Position numbers and translations under genes: made by a program
In this document: positions 62,929 through 64,000 of the stretch, piece by piece
Layout: each line of letters opens with the position of its first letter
Numbering within the stretch: the stretch's first letter is position 1
DNA from: Ruminococcus callidus
Lineage (GTDB): Bacteria; Bacillota; Clostridia; Oscillospirales; Ruminococcaceae
Assembly: GCF_020709055.1 (NCBI RefSeq)
Contig: NZ_JAJFCK010000013.1
Location: 16,053-80,052 of the forward strand
Reading direction: 5' to 3'
Length of the DNA: 64,000 nucleotides
The notes under the pieces: generated by a model
What the model saw: only the letters and a program-made list of their open reading frames with translations
What the model was told of the DNA's origin: nothing
The model's database searches: none

Positions 62929-63270
62929 ATGGTAGCATACGGAATCGCAAAGGCAAGAGCAATGGCAAACAGAACGGACTGGAACGAAAGAACCGAAATC
63001 ACAAAGGCGGTCATCACCTGGTTCGATGCGGACTACGAATACGAACTGGAGATTGAAAACGAGGGCAGGATGGACAACGAGGAGTTCACCGCATGGGTTG
63101 AGGAAAACGCAGAAAGCCTTGCAAAGGCAGATGCCGAGGAAAACGGAACGACCTTTGAGAAAATCGACAGCATCGACTTTACGGAAAAGGAAATCGATGA
63201 CGATGCCCTTTTCGATGAGGAGTACGAAAACGCCTGCGAATTTGAATGGGAGTGCCAGACCGGACGGTAA
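62929..63270 (+). CDS. Small acidic phage protein (113 residues)
   Basis: A very acidic protein (VITWFDADYEYELEIENEGR, MDNEEFTAWVEENAESLAKA, IDDDALFDEEYENACEFEWE). I do not recognise a family. The strong negative charge could mean a DNA mimic, which would suit an antirestriction role, but amino-acid composition alone cannot show it. ATG 62,929 follows GGAGGAAA; it is driven by P4. Confidence 0.65.
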   Translation: MVAYGIAKARAMANRTDWNERTEITKAVITWFDADYEYELEIENEGRMDNEEFTAWVEENAESLAKADAEENGTTFEKIDSIDFTEKEIDDDALFDEEYENACEFEWECQTGR

Positions 63271-63389
63271 CCCAAAACCCACAATCCAAGACCAAAGCCC
63301 CGAAAGGGGCTGCGGCTCGTACAGCCGCTGTGTTGCCCCTGTCCGGCGTGGTTTTGTTTCCTCCAAGTGGTTTTCCCTTTCCCACAAAT

Positions 63390-63423
63390 GCCCCACACAG
63401 GGCAACGTGGGGCTTGCTTTTTT
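63390..63423 (+). terminator. Terminator before promoter P5
   Basis: GCCCCAC pairs with GTGGGGC across a 10-base loop, followed by TTGCTTTTTT. Confidence 0.7.
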
Positions 63424-63434
63424 GGTTGGTATCA

Positions 63435-63512
63435 TACACAATTTTCTGCTTTCATCTTTGTGCAGAATATGCTGGAAATTTCGTTGACTTCCCCTTTGGT
63501 TTATGGTAATAT
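63435..63512 (+). promoter_or_regulatory. Promoter P5 with TACACAAT element
   Basis: TACACAAT (63,435-63,442), TTGACT (63,484-63,489), 17 bp, TAATAT (63,507-63,512). Confidence 0.75.
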
Positions 63513-63558
63513 ACATCATGCCAAGAGGCAAAAACAACGAAAACAGGAGGAAAAAACA

Positions 63559-63783
63559 ATGTGGACAGAAGGAACGATTCGGGTTGGAGCAAGCGTATTT
63601 CACTACTGGGTGAAACACTATGAGGAGCCTTCCATTTACGGCTACGAGGAAGGCAGAGCCTCCAAGATCACACTGCGGCGAAATGCTGAAACGGTTTTTA
63701 ACTTCGACCGTGGCTTGGATGTACCGCCGACGGATGCGGAAACTGAAACCGCCCTTGCAATTCTGCTGAAGCAGTACAACTAA
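63559..63783 (+). CDS. Small phage protein of unknown function (74 residues)
   Basis: The protein WTEGTIRVGASVFHYWVKHY, EEPSIYGYEEGRASKITLRR looks like a small single-domain beta-sheet protein of a type recurring in ICE and phage small-gene arrays. ATG 63,559 follows AGGAGGAA. It is driven by P5. A hairpin (about 63,807-63,830) follows. Confidence 0.65.
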   Translation: MWTEGTIRVGASVFHYWVKHYEEPSIYGYEEGRASKITLRRNAETVFNFDRGLDVPPTDAETETALAILLKQYN

Positions 63784-63863
63784 ACCAAACAAAATTCCAC
63801 ACAAAAAAGCCGGAGCCGAAAGGCTCTGGCGGTCGTACCGGAAAAATTTCTATTGGTGTATCT

Positions 63864-63942
63864 TACACAAGAAAACGGCGAAATTTCTACGTTTTTTCTG
63901 TCTGTTTAGCCGCTTGCTATCCTTGCTTTTGTATGGTAATAT
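63864..63942 (+). promoter_or_regulatory. Promoter P6 with TACACAAG element
   Basis: TACACAAG (63,864-63,871), GTTTAGCCGC, TTGCTA (63,914-63,919), 17 bp, TAATAT (63,937-63,942). Its gene lies beyond an apparent group II intron end at 63,953. Confidence 0.75.
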
Positions 63943-63952
63943 GGTTACAATG

Positions 63953-64000
63953 GTGCGCCAGTTCGGTGCATAAGATATAGTCGGGTGAAATTCTCGACCT
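63953..64000 (+). mobile_element. 5' end of a group II intron (cut by the window edge)
   Basis: GTGCGCCAGTTCGGTGCATA starts with the GUGYG consensus of group II introns and continues with a stem like domain I (ATAGTCGGGTGAAATTCTCG). It begins 11 bp after the -10 of P6, so P6 would transcribe the intron or the gene it interrupts. The reverse-transcriptase gene would be outside the window. Confidence 0.65.

Noticed and set aside
62929-63270. Calling the acidic 113-residue protein an antirestriction DNA mimic
   Set aside because: Acidic composition alone is not specific; no ArdA or Ocr motif is visible.
62845-63804. 319-codon minus-strand frame across the small-gene array
   Set aside because: It runs through two promoters, a terminator and two well-supported small genes on the other strand.

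Overview
The window looks like the chromosome of a low- to mid-GC Gram-positive gut anaerobe of the Ruminococcus/Oscillospiraceae type. The evidence is strong AGGAGG ribosome sites, TTGACA-N17-TATAAT promoters, a beta-galactoside operon next to a cellobiose-2-epimerase-like gene, a Ruminococcus-style radical-SAM peptide remnant, and large serine recombinases of the TnpX/TndX kind. The organism is inferred from these family resemblances; no rRNA or other marker gene is present.

Layout. (1) 1-10,000 is mostly host-like. It holds the start of a sugar epimerase, a wrecked RiPP locus (precursor, MITE, radical-SAM stub, AraC stub), an HxlR regulator, a dead ISLre2 transposase piece, a lactose unit (GPH symporter and LacZ, with a divergent AraC activator), a secreted acidic protein whose membrane anchor is out of frame at a run of seven A's, a ribbon-helix-helix regulator that appears to share an operator with it, and a ThuA-like protein. 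(2) 10,036-23,823 is a mobilizable element: MobA/MobC with a candidate oriT, three different large serine recombinases, and cargo made of a two-component system, an FtsX-type ABC transporter and a VanY D,D-carboxypeptidase, most likely for resistance to cell-wall antibiotics or peptides. It abuts the 3' part of a fourth recombinase. (3) 24,674-40,650 is a defence island, all on the minus strand. It holds an unknown protein, a P-loop/TOPRIM-like ATPase with a DUF4869 partner, a DUF3990 toxin-like pair, a GmrSD-type DUF262/DUF1524 nuclease, and a type I restriction system hsdM-hsdS-DUF2971-tyrosine recombinase-hsdS-hsdR. In the last, a 16-bp direct repeat brackets one complete hsdS cassette together with the recombinase. 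(4) 40,875-63,783 is the early and packaging-entry part of a prophage: ImmA and a Cro/CI-type repressor with divergent perfect promoters around a LexA-like box, sigma-like regulators, DUF2800, DUF2815, HicAB, a DNA polymerase A interrupted by a 139-residue mini-intein, a frameshifted VapE primase-helicase, VRR-NUC, SNF2 helicase, HNH, small terminase and two DNA methyltransferases.

The prophage end (58,680-64,000) carries small genes, among them an amidoligase and a gamma-glutamylcyclotransferase. Many of these have their own copy of one promoter design (TTGNNN-N17-TAATAT), and most copies also have a TACACAA(T/G) element upstream. The last copy runs into the 5' end of a group II intron at the window edge.

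The observations most worth following are the repeated promoter modules, the potentially excisable hsdS cassette, the intein in the polymerase active-site helix, the structured leader with a masked ribosome site at 42,600-42,808, and the homopolymer-controlled membrane anchor at 8,296-8,302.
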